This document shows positions 38,601-49,159 of a DNA stretch of 64,000 nucleotides, one piece after another. The notes below the pieces were generated by a model. It had not been told where the DNA came from. It ran no database searches and saw only the letters and a program-made list of their open reading frames with translations. Made by a program: the position numbers and the translations under genes. The DNA comes from Planctomycetaceae bacterium (GTDB taxonomy: Bacteria; Planctomycetota; Planctomycetia; Planctomycetales; Planctomycetaceae): positions 1 through 64,000 of the forward strand of contig JAJDEI010000107.1 in the NCBI GenBank assembly GCA_029259845.1. Reading direction: 5' to 3'. Position 1 is the first letter of the stretch. Every line of letters starts with the position of its first letter.

Positions 38601-39762
38601 TCCCGGCCAATCACTCACATTGATGAACGATCCGTTCGTCAACGCCGTCGCCCGCCGCTGGGCCGAGCGGCTGCTCGCCGAGCAATCCGGCGAGAGTGAT
38701 GCCGCGCGGATCGCCCAGATGTTCGAGTCCGTACTGGGGCGGTCACCATCAGCCGCAGACGTGGAACGCACTCAGCGATATCTGCAGTCAGCTGACGAAA
38801 GCTACGCTGCGGCGTCAGAGCGGTTGAACGCCTTGGCCGCCGAACCGAAACGACTGCGAAACGAGCGAGAAGCCTTGCTTCAACCAATCCGCGACCGTCT
38901 GATGGCGGCCCGTTCGAACCCCGAGGCATCAACGGCAGCGGCCCTCCGGCCGGTTGCCCAATGGGAGTTCGACGACGACCTCAGCGATTCGCTCGGCACG
39001 CTTCATGGCACCGCGCAGGGTAACGCGGTCGTCGCAGACGGGGCGCTTGTTGTCGACGGCCAATCCTATGTCGTCACCGCACCGCTTGAACGGAAGTTAC
39101 AGGCCAAGACACTCGAAGCCTGGGTTCAACTCGACAATGTCGATCAGCAAGGCGGCGGCATCATGAGTGTGCAGACCACAAACGGCGTCACCTTCGATGC
39201 CATCGTCTTCGGCGAACGGCAGCCGGGCCACTGGCTGTCCGGCAGCAACGGCTTTCGCCGGACGAAAGACTTCGGTGGACCACAAGAGAAAGCCGCCAGG
39301 GACGAGCCGGTGCACGTGGCGATTGTCTATCACGCCGACGGACGCATCATCGGATATCGCAACGGCGAGCCCTATGGCAAGCCGTACCAATCAAGCGGAC
39401 TCCAACCCTTTGCAGCCGGGCAATCCGTGCTGACGTTCGGGCTGCGGCATCTGCCCGCCGGCGGCAACCGCTATATCACCGGTCGCATCCTCCGCGCGCG
39501 GCTGTACGACCGCGCCCTCGGCGATGAGGAGGTCGCCGCCTCTGCACGGGACGACGTCAACTTCGTCTCGCTCGCCGCGCTCGTCGCAGACATGACACCC
39601 TCGCAGCGGCAGACCTACGACCGGCTCAGTACGTCCCTTCAGCAGGCCGAAACCGAGCAACAGCAACTCGAAGCGGTCAGCCGCGATGCCGGACCCGCGC
39701 GCGTCTGGCAGGAGTTGGCGATGACGCTCTTCAACCTCAAGGAGTTTCTCTATGTGCGGTAA
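35620..39762 (+). CDS. PSCyt1-DUF1549-DUF1553 protein with LamG-like domain
   Basis: A 1380-residue exported planctomycete protein. Signal segment ([20 protein letters not shown]), then a PSCyt1 cytochrome-like domain with haem motif CYSCH at residues 60-64 and distal Met region MQMPQD; DUF1549 (about 190-400: [50 protein letters not shown]); a beta-rich insert (about 520-660); DUF1553 (about 800-1040: [43 protein letters not shown]); and a LamG-like domain (about 1114-1307: [16 protein letters not shown]). Function is unknown; sugar or sulfated-polymer degradation is often proposed. GTG at 35620 has GAAGGAG 9 bases upstream. It overlaps the DUF1501 gene by 11 bases. Confidence 0.93.
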   Translation: MKFLDFRHLRSAHGLLVMMAVAGTFVVQPLGTAVVAAAEQAAAKVEFFESRIRPVLVGQCYSCHNSADTSEGGLAVDHRAALLKGGDSGAGLIPGSAKESLLLRVIRHEVDGMQMPQDAPKLDDDVIADFEQWVADGAVDPRDKPPSPAELAQLMSWEGMRDRRMGWWSFQPVSDPPPPEVDGEQWAAHPIDRFIRAKMQAADLTPSPLADRRTLVRRLSFAITGLPPTADRIERFLTDESANAYERLADELLASEHFGEQWARHWMDWMRYAETHGSEGDPAIPHAWRYRDYLIRALNADVPYDRLVREHIAGDLLPGPRLNDELGINESMLGAAQYRFVQHGFAPTDALDEQVRFTDNQIDVISKAFLGLTVSCARCHDHKFDPISQQDYYALYGIMVSSRPATVTLDTPERQNRHREELTALKEQLRASLADTWLAASESVAEQLQSLDGPWADAVKQAGGAKHPLHVWSQLQSLSGEEFSVSWSRLAGEYAQSRARLQQRTEQTYPWRSDLSRSADFKQWFRHGTGLQDDEPARAGEFAIDPEGDRIVSEILPAGIFSNRLSTKHNGVLMSRRIRLDAPHLYLRVRGDGGARARYAVQHYPRQGTVYPLQKLNDGREQWIHWDVSYWQGDDIHIEVATAADVPVELAINAVRSSFGVAEAVLLSEEQQQAGLAPQDEMAEFVAPLFEAAGSKTPTDPETLAALYADALRASLIAWRDGEMTDGQSRFLNTFVRDGLLPDRLSELNDRPALARLVEAYRALEADIPVPTRAPGVLEADVIDQPLFTRGSHKRPGEPVPRRFLEAFDAEPYGSTNSGRLELADDLLRADNPLTARVIVNRVWHHLFGRGLVATPDNFGHVGAVPSHPQLLDWLATRFVEDGWSLKRLIRQIVTSRTYQLNSTPTAEAAAQDPDNVLLSHAPLRRLEAESVRDAMLAATGELDLALFGTPKNADSNRRSVYLTVRRNSMIPLLTVFDQPTPFSTKGRRDVTNVPGQSLTLMNDPFVNAVARRWAERLLAEQSGESDAARIAQMFESVLGRSPSAADVERTQRYLQSADESYAAASERLNALAAEPKRLRNEREALLQPIRDRLMAARSNPEASTAAALRPVAQWEFDDDLSDSLGTLHGTAQGNAVVADGALVVDGQSYVVTAPLERKLQAKTLEAWVQLDNVDQQGGGIMSVQTTNGVTFDAIVFGERQPGHWLSGSNGFRRTKDFGGPQEKAARDEPVHVAIVYHADGRIIGYRNGEPYGKPYQSSGLQPFAAGQSVLTFGLRHLPAGGNRYITGRILRARLYDRALGDEEVAASARDDVNFVSLAALVADMTPSQRQTYDRLSTSLQQAETEQQQLEAVSRDAGPARVWQELAMTLFNLKEFLYVR

Positions 39763-41323
39763 GCATTCGCCAGAACGCAAGGAGACCGGGCCGCCCGCTG
39801 GAGTTCAGCCCGTTGGAGTTCAGCCTTTAGGCTGCGTCGGACCACCCGTTGGAGTTCAGGCTTTAGCCTGCGCTCGGCAGCCTAAAGGCTGGACTCCAAC
39901 AAACATCTCCCGACGGCAAGTCCTTTCCCGCTGTTCAACCGGGTTCGGCATGCTGGCCCTCTCCGGACTGATGGCCGAGCGGTCCTTCGCCGGACTGGCG
40001 GACTCCGCCGCGACCCCGCTGCCGGAGCCCCACTTCCAGCCGCGGGCGAAGAACGTCGTGTTCTGTTACATGTCGGGGGGCGTCTCGCATGTCGACTCGT
40101 TCGACCCCAAGCCGCGGCTCAACAAAGAGCACGGCAAGCCGATGCCGGTCAAAGTCGAGCGAACGCAGTTCAACAACAACGGCAACATCTTCGGCAGCCC
40201 CTTTTCGTTCAAGCAGTACGGCGAAAGCGGGCTGCCGGTGAGCAGCATCTTTCCTCACATCGGAGAGCATGCGGACGATCTGGCCGTCATCCGTTCGATG
40301 ACGACCGCCGTCAACGAGCACGCCCAGGGCAACTACGCGATGCACACCGGCTTCCCCTTCATGGGCCATCCGTCGGCCGGCGCGTGGGTCAACTACGGCC
40401 TGGGCAGCGAGAACCAGGAGCTGCCCGGCTTCGTCGTGCTGGAGAGCGGCGGAGCCGTGCCGCCGCACGGGGGCGTGGGTCTGTACAGCAGCGGCTACCT
40501 GCCGGCCCAGCACCAGGCGTCCATCATCGAAGTCGACCAGCCCGAACCGGTCCGCAACATCCGCCCGCCCGCCGGCGACCTCACCCAACAATCAAGGCTG
40601 TCGCTCATCCGCGGCTTCGATCAACAATTCCTCGGCGCCACCGGCGGGGACGCGCAGGTCGAAGCGGCCGTCCGCAACTACGAGACCGCCTTCCGCATGC
40701 AAACCGCCGTCCCCGAGTTATGCGACATCAGCGGCGAAAGCCAAGCGACCCGCGATCTGTACGGCATCGACTCGGGCATCCCCCAACACGCCGCCTACGC
40801 CCGGCAATGCCTGTTGGCCCGCCGCCTGATCGAGCGCGGCGTCCGCTTCGTCGAACTGAGCTGTCTTACCCAGGGCATCGGCGCGGGCGGCGCCCCCAAC
40901 CCCTGGGATCAGCATGGCGATCTGGAGAAAGGCCACGCCGCCATGGCGCGGCAGGTCGACCAGCCGATTGCGGCCCTGCTCACCGATCTCAAATCGCGCG
41001 GCCTGTTGGACGACACGATCGTCATCTGGGCGGGCGAGTTCGGCCGCACCCCCTTCTCGCAAGGCTCCAACGGCCGCGACCACAACCCGTTCGGCTTCAG
41101 CATCTGGCTCGCCGGCGGCGGCATCAAAGGCGGCACGATCTACGGAGCCACCGACGAGTACGGCTATCACACCATCGAAAACTCCAGCACCATCTACGAC
41201 CTCTGGGCCACCGTCCTGCACCTGCTCGGCCTTGACCACGAACGCCTCACCTACCGCTACAGCGGCCGCGACTTCCGCCTCACCGACGTCTTCGGCAACG
41301 TGCTCACAGACATCATCGCCTGA
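39752..41323 (+). CDS. DUF1501 protein with repeat-encoded N-terminal insertion
   Basis: A 523-residue DUF1501 protein, partner of the PSCyt1 gene it overlaps. A Tat-like signal ([20 protein letters not shown]) starts unusually late, near residue 52. Residues about 16-50 ([13 protein letters not shown] ... [12 protein letters not shown]) come from a palindromic dispersed repeat. The body resembles sulfatase/alkaline-phosphatase-like folds: [63 protein letters not shown], and [28 protein letters not shown]. Possible metal ligands are present, but activity is unknown. It is predicted to act with the PSCyt1 partner after export. Confidence 0.92.
   Translation: MCGKHSPERKETGPPAGVQPVGVQPLGCVGPPVGVQALACARQPKGWTPTNISRRQVLSRCSTGFGMLALSGLMAERSFAGLADSAATPLPEPHFQPRAKNVVFCYMSGGVSHVDSFDPKPRLNKEHGKPMPVKVERTQFNNNGNIFGSPFSFKQYGESGLPVSSIFPHIGEHADDLAVIRSMTTAVNEHAQGNYAMHTGFPFMGHPSAGAWVNYGLGSENQELPGFVVLESGGAVPPHGGVGLYSSGYLPAQHQASIIEVDQPEPVRNIRPPAGDLTQQSRLSLIRGFDQQFLGATGGDAQVEAAVRNYETAFRMQTAVPELCDISGESQATRDLYGIDSGIPQHAAYARQCLLARRLIERGVRFVELSCLTQGIGAGGAPNPWDQHGDLEKGHAAMARQVDQPIAALLTDLKSRGLLDDTIVIWAGEFGRTPFSQGSNGRDHNPFGFSIWLAGGGIKGGTIYGATDEYGYHTIENSSTIYDLWATVLHLLGLDHERLTYRYSGRDFRLTDVFGNVLTDIIA
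39797..39900. repeat. Palindromic repeat GTTGGAGTTCAGGC inside the DUF1501 signal region
   Basis: GTTGGAGTTCAG is present in direct copies (39812 and 39848) and inverted as CTGGACTCCAAC (39889-39900). The core GGCTTTAGCC (39859-39868) and GCCTAAAGGC (39879-39888) form stems. The total length keeps the reading frame. Confidence 0.85.
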
Positions 41324-41400
41324 GCATCCACCGCCAAAACCAGAGTCCGGAGCGTTAGCGACGGGTCGGCTACGGTCAATTCACCAGCGCCGCCTCAACA

Positions 41401-41490
41401 GCCCGGTAGGGTGGGCTGTGCCCACCAACCGAACGTTTCAATAGCCCTCGATCGCCACCAGCCCGCGACGCGGTGGGCACTACCTGGCTA
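41401..41490. repeat. GTAGGGTGGGC repeat, left copy flanking the GYF gene
   Basis: Bases 41401-41480 match 42137-42216 with a single difference (C/T after AATAG). The copy then lacks the 9 bases AGCCCACCC found in the right copy before both continue TACCTGGCTA. A GAGCGTTAGCGACGGG motif lies just upstream (41350-41365). Confidence 0.9.
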
Positions 41491-41536
41491 CGCTGCGATC
41501 ATTTGATTGCCCATCTCACTGGCAGGATATCGAAGC

Positions 41537-42094
41537 ATGGGATACTACGTACGTCGTGGACAAAAAATCATCGGTCCTTTGGACTCCGCGCAATTGAAGG
41601 AATACGCGGCGGCGGGAAAGCTGTTGCCAACAGATCAGATTGCAAGAGATGTCACTGGTCCATGGAAAGCAGCGGGAAAGACATCGCTGTTTGACGCGGC
41701 GGAAACTCCTGAAGAGGAGTCACCGCAACCGCCCGCAGTCGTTCCGAAACGTCAATCGCTCGCCGTTTCATCCCGGGGAACGTCGCTGCCAACGGAAGTG
41801 GAACAAAGTGTTATCAGTTCCATCAGCGCGTCAATTCGTGGGATGTATGTCTCGGTGTCGGGGTGGATGTCCACCCGTACACAACGAAAACACGAACTCA
41901 AATTGGCGGAGATGCAAGCTCGCCAAGCCAAGCAAACACGAGAATCGTCGCCTTCCTCCCCCATAATGTCGCAGACCATCGTGGTCAAAAACGTGAACAA
42001 ATCTGGCGGCTGCGGGTGTTCGGGATGCAGTTTGCTTCTGCCGATAATTCTGTCGTTGATTGTCGGCTTGGTGATCTTTGCGAACAACCAATGA
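41537..42094 (+). CDS. GYF-domain protein with C-terminal membrane anchor
   Basis: A 185-residue protein. The GYF_2 domain (residues about 1-50) has the pattern YYVRRGQKIIGPLDSAQLKE and GKLLPTDQI. A basic helical middle (TQRKHELKLAEMQARQAKQ) precedes a Cys/Gly stretch (SGGCGCSGCS) and one C-terminal transmembrane helix (LLLPIILSLIVGLVIF), so it is probably tail-anchored with the GYF domain in the cytoplasm. GYF domains bind proline-rich peptides. The start at 41537 matches the domain. The gene lies between near-identical 80-bp direct repeats. Confidence 0.82.
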   Translation: MGYYVRRGQKIIGPLDSAQLKEYAAAGKLLPTDQIARDVTGPWKAAGKTSLFDAAETPEEESPQPPAVVPKRQSLAVSSRGTSLPTEVEQSVISSISASIRGMYVSVSGWMSTRTQRKHELKLAEMQARQAKQTRESSPSSPIMSQTIVVKNVNKSGGCGCSGCSLLLPIILSLIVGLVIFANNQ

Positions 42095-42757
42095 CTTGTA
42101 ACTAATGGACCCCGCTCGGTGGCCCGACCGGAATCAGCCCGGTAGGGTGGGCTGTGCCCACCAACCGAACGTTTCAATAGTCCTCGATCGCCACCAGCCC
42201 GCGACGCGGTGGGCACAGCCCACCCTACCTGGCTAGCCGGGTAGCCGGGTAGGGTGCGTGTTCGTTGATGGAGTTGGTGCGTTCAGTTGTTGTGGAACGC
42301 TGAACGACGAACAGCGTTGATCGCGCGATCCGAACGCACCGTCATTCAGCGTCCACGCACGCTACCTGGCTGAGTGAGATCCGCACGATGGACGTCGTGC
42401 GGCGGACGTCGTGCGGCCCACCCGCGAAGGCGCGGACGTCCGCCGCCGCGTCTCCAAAGCGTCCGATCACCAAGCCATTCTCCTCCGCCACCTCAGACTC
42501 AACCTGCCATCGCAATTCAAGCAAACCGAAATGCGGTGAAGATTCGAGAAGACCAGTCGTTACCCCGCAACTACTTACGTCAATCACCGGGGAAGTTGGG
42601 TTAGCATTGCTTTGGACGAACAAGCAGCGCCGGTGAACAAACGAAAACCCGTTCGTGTCCGGCCGCAGCAGTCGCACGACTTTGCCCAGACTCGCAATCA
42701 ACACTGAGTGCGCCCACGCCAACACAACGACCATGACGCCTTCCGGACCGCCTCCGG
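42095..42757. other. Gene-free stretch after the GYF gene with repeat text
   Basis: It contains the right GTAGGGTGGGC copy, then TAGGGTGCGTG (42250 onward) with CACGCACGCTAC (42354-42365) as an inverted partner, and GGACGTCGTGCGGC direct repeats (42389-42417). I see no protein gene. Confidence 0.5.
42137..42235. repeat. GTAGGGTGGGC repeat, right copy flanking the GYF gene
   Basis: Complete version with inverted ends: GGTAGGGTGGGCTGTGCCCACC at the left and GGTGGGCACAGCCCACCCTACC at the right (ending 42229), around an asymmetric core. Confidence 0.9.
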
Positions 42758-43549
42758 TCATGTCGCGGAGTGGTTCAGTTCGGGCAGCCGGATCACATTG
42801 CTTTCAAGAGTACGGCCTGCGAGACGGAAGATGCGGAAGCCGGGCGGAATTGGGTCGCAGATCAGTTCATCCTGGCGGGGGCGAAACTGCACACCGGTGG
42901 ACGGCGTCGTCAGGACTCGTACTCCATTGAGAGTCACTGAGAACTCCTGGTGGACGTGGCCGGTGCAAATGACGCGAACTTGGGGAAAAGACCGGACAAC
43001 GTCAATCAGCGCGCCCGCGTCGCGCAATCCGATGCAATCCAGCCAGGCCGAGTGGACGGGAACCGGCGGATGATGCATGAACAGAATCGTCGGCTGCGCG
43101 ATGTGAGCCGACAGCTCAGCGGCCAGCCATTGCGATTGTGTCTCGCCGATTCTCCCGTAGACTTCACCGTCAACGTGTGAGTCAAGGCCGATCAGCCTCC
43201 AGCCGGAAGATTCCACGGAGAAGTTGATGAATTCGCCGCGAGCCGGGACGAGTTCCGGAAAGACCTTGCGAATCAACGCGCGGTCGTCGTGGTTTCCGGG
43301 GATGAGCCGGCAGCGAGACACCCAATCGCCCAACAACTCTCGCAATGCTTCGTATGTCGCGAGTTTCTCATCGTGGGCCAGGTCGCCAGTGAGGATGATG
43401 GAGCCGAAATCCCACTCTCCGGCCTGACTCCGCTCCCTCAGAAACCTTAGGACGTCAGCCAACGAGTCCCGTGTCCGAACTCCTTTGAGGGCCGCGTTTC
43501 GATCGGCCATCAGATGCAGGTCGGTGAGTTGCAGGATTTCGGTGGGCAT
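42758..43549 (-). CDS. Class III cyclic-nucleotide phosphodiesterase-like metallophosphoesterase (CpdA-like)
   Basis: A 263-residue calcineurin-like phosphoesterase with CpdA order: QLTDLHLMAD (D-x-H), ILTGDLAHD (G-D), LIPGNHDD (G-N-H-D), FMHHPPVPVHSAWLD and GHVHQEFSVTLNGV (G-H-x-H), for a dinuclear metal site. CpdA hydrolyses 3',5'-cAMP; related enzymes have other phosphodiesters as substrate. No signal peptide, so cytoplasmic. It is followed after a short gap by the DUF1080 gene on the same strand, but that gene reads towards it from 44827, so this one is downstream of it. Confidence 0.88.
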   Translation of the reverse strand: MPTEILQLTDLHLMADRNAALKGVRTRDSLADVLRFLRERSQAGEWDFGSIILTGDLAHDEKLATYEALRELLGDWVSRCRLIPGNHDDRALIRKVFPELVPARGEFINFSVESSGWRLIGLDSHVDGEVYGRIGETQSQWLAAELSAHIAQPTILFMHHPPVPVHSAWLDCIGLRDAGALIDVVRSFPQVRVICTGHVHQEFSVTLNGVRVLTTPSTGVQFRPRQDELICDPIPPGFRIFRLAGRTLESNVIRLPELNHSAT

Positions 43550-43618
43550 CTGACGGCTGTTGAATAACCGTGAAGAGACTCGCGAAAGCCAACGGGATCT
43601 CGCGAGGACCGGCCGGCA

Positions 43619-44827
43619 TCACTCTTGGTGGAGTTCACGAATTCGGATGTTACGGAACGCGATGTCGTTTGGTTCCCCGTGATCCTGGAAGCCGATATAG
43701 CCTGCCAACGGCCGGTTTTTCATGGCTCCCTGGTCGAGCTGCGTGTCGATGATTTGCTCTCCGTTCAGCTCGACTTGAAGATGGCTGCCGATGCCGGTCA
43801 CCACCATGCGATTCCATTCGTGCGGCGGTCGTGACATGTTGGCCGATGGTGCTGCCGTGCCGATGACTCCTCCGTGATCGTGAGGGCCGAGGGGACCTTC
43901 CTCCTTGGACGAGTCAAGAATCTGTGCCTCGATGCCCTGATTGACCGGGTCGTGGCGATCGCCCACGCGGAAGTACACGCCGCTGTTTCCGCCGGGGGGA
44001 TAGGCGTACTCGACGTCGAGAACGAAATCCTTGAATTTCTTCTCCGACCACAGATAGGCGTCGAAACGCTGCCAGCCTTTCTCTCCCTTGCGAGGCTGGA
44101 TCAACAGCGATCCGTCGTTTTGCGGCAACCAGTTGCCGGTCGTTTTCCAGCCGCTGAGGTCTTTCCCGTTGTACAGCGATGTGAACTTCGACAGATCCCG
44201 CAGCTTGAGATTCCGCCAACGGACTTCAAACGGACCCTTTCCGGCACCGATCCCGTGGACTTGCAGGCCGATGAATCCTTTCGGGTGCGATTGGAAACGT
44301 TCTTCGTGTGTGAGGTCGGAGATCGGGTGGCCGTTGATCCAGGTTTCAATGTGATTTCCCACAGCGACGACGTGGTAGGCATTCCACTCGCCATCCTTGA
44401 AGTGTTGATGGGGCTTACGGTCGGCATCGGGGGTCATCCAACCTCCGGCCGCTTCGCCGTAGACGTAGCCCGCCATGCCGTCGAGAGAGATTTCGACCTG
44501 CGGGCCATTGACCCGGCCTTCGGGGACACCACCCACACTCTGAGAGCGAATCTGAACGCCCGAATTGAGGGCCGAGTCGACCTTCACTTCGAACTTCAGT
44601 TCAAAATCGCCGTACAACTGGTCGGTGCAGAGGAACGAGTTGGGGCTTCCTTCCGAAGTCCTGCCGACGATCGTGTCGCCCTCTGCCTGATACGTGGCTG
44701 TCCCATTCCGCTGTGTCCAGCCTTCCAGATTCTTCCCATTGGACAGGTCAACGAACCCGGGATCATCGGCTCGGACCGGAGCGATCCAGACGATGGCCAA
44801 CAACAGCACAATCGCAAGACGAGGCAT
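43619..44827 (-). CDS. Exported protein with two DUF1080 (3-keto-disaccharide hydrolase-like) domains
   Basis: A 402-residue protein with a signal peptide (MPRLAIVLLLAIVWIAPVRA then DDPG). Two DUF1080 (concanavalin-like) domains: residues about 22-205 (FVDLSNGKNLEGWTQRNGT, SGVQIRSQ, IETWINGHPISDLTHEE) and about 208-400 (SLYNGKDLSGWKTTGNWLPQ, YPPGGNSGVYFRVGD, LQVELNGEQIIDTQLDQG, GYIGFQDHGEPNDIAFRNIRI). The two halves clearly duplicate. The family includes enzymes acting on 3-keto-disaccharides and is greatly expanded in planctomycetes, often near PSCyt1/DUF1501 pairs as here. Periplasmic or secreted carbohydrate processing is likely. Confidence 0.9.
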   Translation of the reverse strand: MPRLAIVLLLAIVWIAPVRADDPGFVDLSNGKNLEGWTQRNGTATYQAEGDTIVGRTSEGSPNSFLCTDQLYGDFELKFEVKVDSALNSGVQIRSQSVGGVPEGRVNGPQVEISLDGMAGYVYGEAAGGWMTPDADRKPHQHFKDGEWNAYHVVAVGNHIETWINGHPISDLTHEERFQSHPKGFIGLQVHGIGAGKGPFEVRWRNLKLRDLSKFTSLYNGKDLSGWKTTGNWLPQNDGSLLIQPRKGEKGWQRFDAYLWSEKKFKDFVLDVEYAYPPGGNSGVYFRVGDRHDPVNQGIEAQILDSSKEEGPLGPHDHGGVIGTAAPSANMSRPPHEWNRMVVTGIGSHLQVELNGEQIIDTQLDQGAMKNRPLAGYIGFQDHGEPNDIAFRNIRIRELHQE

Positions 44828-45352
44828 CGTGGTTTCCTTCAGGCGAAATGAGTTTGGAAAGATGGAGAAACGATTCGGTCTGATGGCGCGTCTCGGTCAG
44901 TCGGCCAAGGGCATGGCCTCGACTCGCCCAAGTATTGTACCAGCTTTCGAATTCCCGTTTCGGTTGTCAATCCTGCAGCCGCACAGGACGGGAGGACGAT
45001 CGCCCGGTGAACTGTGAGGCCGGACGGTGTCGCACTCCACTCGCCGCCGCTCGATACTGTTCCTCCGATGCGGCCAAGCCGTTCGATCCCTTTGGGTGAA
45101 CGTGTTTTTCACGATGGGCGATCGATCGGCGGTTCGCCGTCGGCGTTGCCTCCGGGCTAACAAGACTCGTGGATTGGCGTTTGCCCGGAGCCAACGGCGA
45201 CGGACGACGTCGGTGCGACGGCCCAGTTTCAACGAAACGTTTGCCCGGTTCGTTGCCGTTGGTCTGTTGACAACTGACACCTCAAACTCAAACAGTGGTA
45301 CCATGTTCGGGGATCAAAGCAAACTCACCAACACGGCAAGAGACCTCGCGAC
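44828..45352. other. Gene-free divergent region between DUF1080 and the second PSCyt1 gene
   Basis: It contains CGGCGTTGCCTCCGGGCTAAC (45141-45161), whose first half also occurs as GGCGTTGCCTCGCGGCTAAC at 16776-16795. An inverted partner GCCCGGAGCCAACGGCG follows at 45183. Promoters for both flanking genes should lie here. Confidence 0.45.
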
Positions 45353-47665
45353 ATGCGAATCGAAGTGACACGTCGTCTGCCGCTTGCAATTGCTCTCTGG
45401 CCTATTCTGGCCTTGGAGATTGCCGCGGATGATCGTCCGGTCAGCTTCGCCGCCGAGGTAAAGCCGATTTTGGCATCGAAGTGCTGGAATTGCCACGGTC
45501 CCGATGAGAGGACCCGGAAGGGTGGCCTTCGTCTCGATGCGCGAAAACATGCAAGAGATGTCCTCTCACCGGCTGGCGACACGATCCCCGCACTGCTGGA
45601 ACGGATTACGTCCGAGGATCCCGACACCAGAATGCCGCCAGCGACATCGAAGAAACCACTTAGCCGCACGGAGATCGACGTGCTCACGCGTTGGCTCGAG
45701 CAGGGTGCTCCGTACCGGCAACATTGGGCGTTTCAACCACCAACGCGACCGCCGCCGCCTCAGGTCAGCTCAGCGATTTCCGTCCGAAATCCGATCGACC
45801 GTTTCATCATCCGACGGCTTGAACGCGAAGGAATCGTTCCGTCCCCCCCGGCGAGCCGTGAAACGCTGATCCGGCGGGCCAGCCTCGATCTCACCGGCCT
45901 CCCGCCGACGCTCACTGAGGTGGATGACTTTCTCTCGGACACCACAAGGAATGCCTACGAGAGGCTGATTGACCGATTGCTGACCTCGCCGCGATACGGT
46001 GAGCAGATGGCGGTCGCGTGGCTGGATGCCGCGCGCTATGCGGACACCGACGGCTACCAAAATGACCGCTATCGGCACATGCATGTGTGGCGAGATTGGG
46101 TGGTCATGTCGCTCAATGAAAACAAGCCCTATGACGATTTCCTGACCGAGCAGATCGCTGGTGACCTGTTGCCACAGGCGACTCTGAAGCAGCAGATCGC
46201 CACTGGTTTTTGCCGCAACCACCGGATTAACTCGGAAGACGGATCAATCCCGGACGAGTGGCATGTCGAGAACGTCGTCGACCGTGTCGACACGCTGGGG
46301 ACAGCTATTTTAGGGCTGACGATTGGCTGTGCGCGCTGCCATGACCACAAGTACGACCCGCTGACAACAAAGGAGTACTACCGGTTGTTCGCGTACTTCA
46401 ACAACGTCCCGGAATGGGGAGTTGGCCCGAACAACGGCAACAGCCCGCCGTTCATCCGGGTCCCGGACTCGTGGCCCGATTTGTCTCCCGAAGAGAACGC
46501 CTTTCAGTTGCCGGAGCCGCTGAAGCTGCGGCGTGCCCGGGAAACGAAAGGCAACGGCTTGAAGCGTCCTCAGGCGGGCGACGACACGACCGTCATGGTG
46601 ATGCACGAAATGGAAACTCCACGTCCGACCTACCTGTTGGTTCGCGGACGGTTCAACGCGCCCGACAAATCTGAAGTGCTGGCTCCGGACGTTCCGCAAC
46701 TGCTCAGCGATTTCTTGGATGAACGTCCGGGCGATCGTTTGGCACTCGCGCAATGGCTGGTGCATCGCCGTCATCCGCTCACTGCCCGCGTGGCGGTCAA
46801 CCGCATGTGGCAGCAGTTCTTTGGCGTCGGTCTCGTGAAGACTGTCGAGAACTTCGGCCTGCAAGGCGAACCTCCGAGCCATCGCGAATTGCTGGACTGG
46901 CTGGCGGTCGAGTTCGTCGACAGCGGGTGGAATGTCAAAGCTTTACAGAAGCAGATCCTGATGAGCGCGACCTACCGGCAATCCTCACGCACAACGCCGG
47001 AACTCGGCTCGGCCGACCCCGAGAACCGCCTGTTGGCCCGCGGCCCACGTTTCCGGCTGCATCCCTTCGTGCTACGAGATGGCATACTCGCAAGCAGCGG
47101 GTTGCTCGTGGAACAGTTGGGCGGCCCGCCTGCTCACCCCTACATGCCGCCGAAGATTTGGAGTGCCATTTCCAACAACACGTATGAGCAGGACACAGGC
47201 GCGCAACTGTACCGTCGCAGCCTCTATACTTTCTGGCGACGCACGATTCCGCCCCCCAACATGGTAAACTTCAACTCGGCCGAGCGTGAAGTCTGTGTGG
47301 TTCGGAAAGACAGGACCAACACGCCTCTTCAAGCATTAACGTTGATGAATAACATCACGTTCGTCGAAGCATCACGGTTTCTCGCCGAACGGATGATCCG
47401 GTATTCGGACGACGACAACGCAGCACTCAGATTCGGTTTTCGTCAGCTCGTTTCGCGAATGCCGACACTTTCCGAGCAAACTTTGCTCAACGACGCCTAT
47501 GCGTCATTCCTCGACACCTACCGACGCAGAGAAACCGCTGCGACTGAACTCCTCAGCGTTGGTGAGAAGCCCCGGGATGAATCCCTGGGCCTCGCCCGAC
47601 ACGCCGCGATGACGATGACCGCCTCCCTGATGATGAACCTGGATGAGGCGATCACGAAGGAGTAG
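45353..47665 (+). CDS. PSCyt1-DUF1549-DUF1553 protein (compact form)
   Basis: A 770-residue exported protein with a signal peptide ([20 protein letters not shown]). PSCyt1 with haem motif CWNCH starting near residue 44 and a distal Met in TRMPPAT; DUF1549 about 140-350 ([57 protein letters not shown]); DUF1553 about 440-700 ([49 protein letters not shown]). It lacks the beta insert and LamG domain of the first copy (35620). The DUF1501 partner follows 39 bases later. Role unknown; co-occurrence suggests a shared periplasmic redox or hydrolytic system. Confidence 0.93.
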   Translation: MRIEVTRRLPLAIALWPILALEIAADDRPVSFAAEVKPILASKCWNCHGPDERTRKGGLRLDARKHARDVLSPAGDTIPALLERITSEDPDTRMPPATSKKPLSRTEIDVLTRWLEQGAPYRQHWAFQPPTRPPPPQVSSAISVRNPIDRFIIRRLEREGIVPSPPASRETLIRRASLDLTGLPPTLTEVDDFLSDTTRNAYERLIDRLLTSPRYGEQMAVAWLDAARYADTDGYQNDRYRHMHVWRDWVVMSLNENKPYDDFLTEQIAGDLLPQATLKQQIATGFCRNHRINSEDGSIPDEWHVENVVDRVDTLGTAILGLTIGCARCHDHKYDPLTTKEYYRLFAYFNNVPEWGVGPNNGNSPPFIRVPDSWPDLSPEENAFQLPEPLKLRRARETKGNGLKRPQAGDDTTVMVMHEMETPRPTYLLVRGRFNAPDKSEVLAPDVPQLLSDFLDERPGDRLALAQWLVHRRHPLTARVAVNRMWQQFFGVGLVKTVENFGLQGEPPSHRELLDWLAVEFVDSGWNVKALQKQILMSATYRQSSRTTPELGSADPENRLLARGPRFRLHPFVLRDGILASSGLLVEQLGGPPAHPYMPPKIWSAISNNTYEQDTGAQLYRRSLYTFWRRTIPPPNMVNFNSAEREVCVVRKDRTNTPLQALTLMNNITFVEASRFLAERMIRYSDDDNAALRFGFRQLVSRMPTLSEQTLLNDAYASFLDTYRRRETAATELLSVGEKPRDESLGLARHAAMTMTASLMMNLDEAITKE

Positions 47666-47704
47666 CCGGCATGGATTGCCTTTGGTGACGTTGACAGGAT
47701 AACC

Positions 47705-49159
47705 ATGTTCCCGATTCATGACTATCGGACGTCGATGACACGGCGCCGATTTTTCGGCCGGGCCGGGGTGGGACTGGCCGCGCTGTCGACGCTGCTGAAC
47801 GACGACGTCCGCGCGGAAGCTGTGACAACGCGGAATTCCATCGGAGGTCTTGCGGATCTTCCGCATGTTGCCCCCAAAGCACGTCGCGTGATCTACCTCT
47901 TTCAGTCAGGAGGTCCGTCGCAACTCGACCTCTTGGACGAGAAGCCCGAGCTCCAGAAGCGGTTTGGTGAAGAGGTCCCCAAGTCAGTCTATCCAGATGA
48001 TCGCAAGACGACGATGAGCAACGCTCAGAGTTCGTTCGCGACCGCTCCGAGCCTGTTCCAGTTTCGGTCGTTTGGTGACTCCCGGCTGCGGATGAGCGAA
48101 CTGCTCTCCAACATCGGCCAACACGCCGATGATCTGTGCATCGTCAAATCGATGCACACGACGGCGATCAATCACGATCCGGCGATTACGATGCTGCTCA
48201 CCGGCTCCCAGATTCCCGGCCGGCCGAGCGCGGGCGCATGGCTGAGTTATGGCCTCGGATCCGAGACTTCGGAACTTCCGGCGTTCGTTGCGATGAGCTC
48301 GCGAGGCAGCGGCAAAGCGGGACAGCCGCTTTACGACCGGCTCTGGGGCAGCGGCTTTCTTCCGTCCGTCTACCAGGGCGTCAAATTCCGCAATCAAGGG
48401 GCCCCTGTTCTCGATATTTACGACCCCAGTGGCGTCGATCCTGCAACTCGTCGGACGATGCTTGACTATCTCAGCCGCCTCAACGAACTCAAATTCCAGG
48501 ATTCCGGTGATCAGGAGATTCAAACGCGCATCGCCCAATATGAGTTAGCCGGTCGCATGCAGGCGTCGGTTCCTGAGCTACTTGATTTGCATCAAGAATC
48601 GAAACACACCCTCGAGGCCTACGGGCCGGATGTGAGTCGCCAAGGCACGTATGCGTACAATTGCCTGATCGCGAGGCGCCTGGCCGAACGCGGCGTGCGA
48701 TTCATTCAGCTATTTCACCAGGGTTGGGACCAACACGGCTCGCTTCCCAAGCAAATCCGCCGACAAGCCCGCGACACGGACCAACCGACGGCTGCCTTGT
48801 TGGGCGACCTGAAGGCACGTGGCATGCTCGACGACACGCTGATCGTCTGGGGCGGCGAGTTCGGGCGCACCGTGTACTCGCAGGGCACGCTCACGAAGCA
48901 GAACTACGGCCGGGACCATCATGGCCACTGCTTTTCAGTTTGGCTGGCCGGCGGAGGGATTCAGGGGGGACTGGCCTTCGGCAAGACAGATGACTACAGC
49001 GTCAACGTCGTGGAAAACGGCATGGAAGCCCATGACCTGAACGCGACCATTCTCCACTTGTTGGGGATCGATCATGAGCGACTCATCTTCCCCTTCCAGG
49101 GCCGAGATTTTCGACTGACCGACGTCAGCGGACGCGTCGTGCAAGACATTCTCGCATAA
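47705..49159 (+). CDS. DUF1501 protein (partner of the compact PSCyt1 protein)
   Basis: A 484-residue DUF1501 protein with a Tat-type signal near the N-terminus (TRRRFFGRAGVGLAALSTLL). The body shows VIYLFQSGGPSQLDLLDEKPE, GRPSAGAWLSYGLGSE, NCLIARRLAERGVRFIQL, FHQGWDQHGSL, IVWGGEFGRTVYSQG and GRDHHGHCFSVWLAGGGI, close to the alkaline-phosphatase superfamily pattern, with candidate metal ligands. Unlike the first DUF1501 protein (39752) it has no repeat insertion, which shows the normal N-terminus. Confidence 0.93.
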   Translation: MFPIHDYRTSMTRRRFFGRAGVGLAALSTLLNDDVRAEAVTTRNSIGGLADLPHVAPKARRVIYLFQSGGPSQLDLLDEKPELQKRFGEEVPKSVYPDDRKTTMSNAQSSFATAPSLFQFRSFGDSRLRMSELLSNIGQHADDLCIVKSMHTTAINHDPAITMLLTGSQIPGRPSAGAWLSYGLGSETSELPAFVAMSSRGSGKAGQPLYDRLWGSGFLPSVYQGVKFRNQGAPVLDIYDPSGVDPATRRTMLDYLSRLNELKFQDSGDQEIQTRIAQYELAGRMQASVPELLDLHQESKHTLEAYGPDVSRQGTYAYNCLIARRLAERGVRFIQLFHQGWDQHGSLPKQIRRQARDTDQPTAALLGDLKARGMLDDTLIVWGGEFGRTVYSQGTLTKQNYGRDHHGHCFSVWLAGGGIQGGLAFGKTDDYSVNVVENGMEAHDLNATILHLLGIDHERLIFPFQGRDFRLTDVSGRVVQDILA

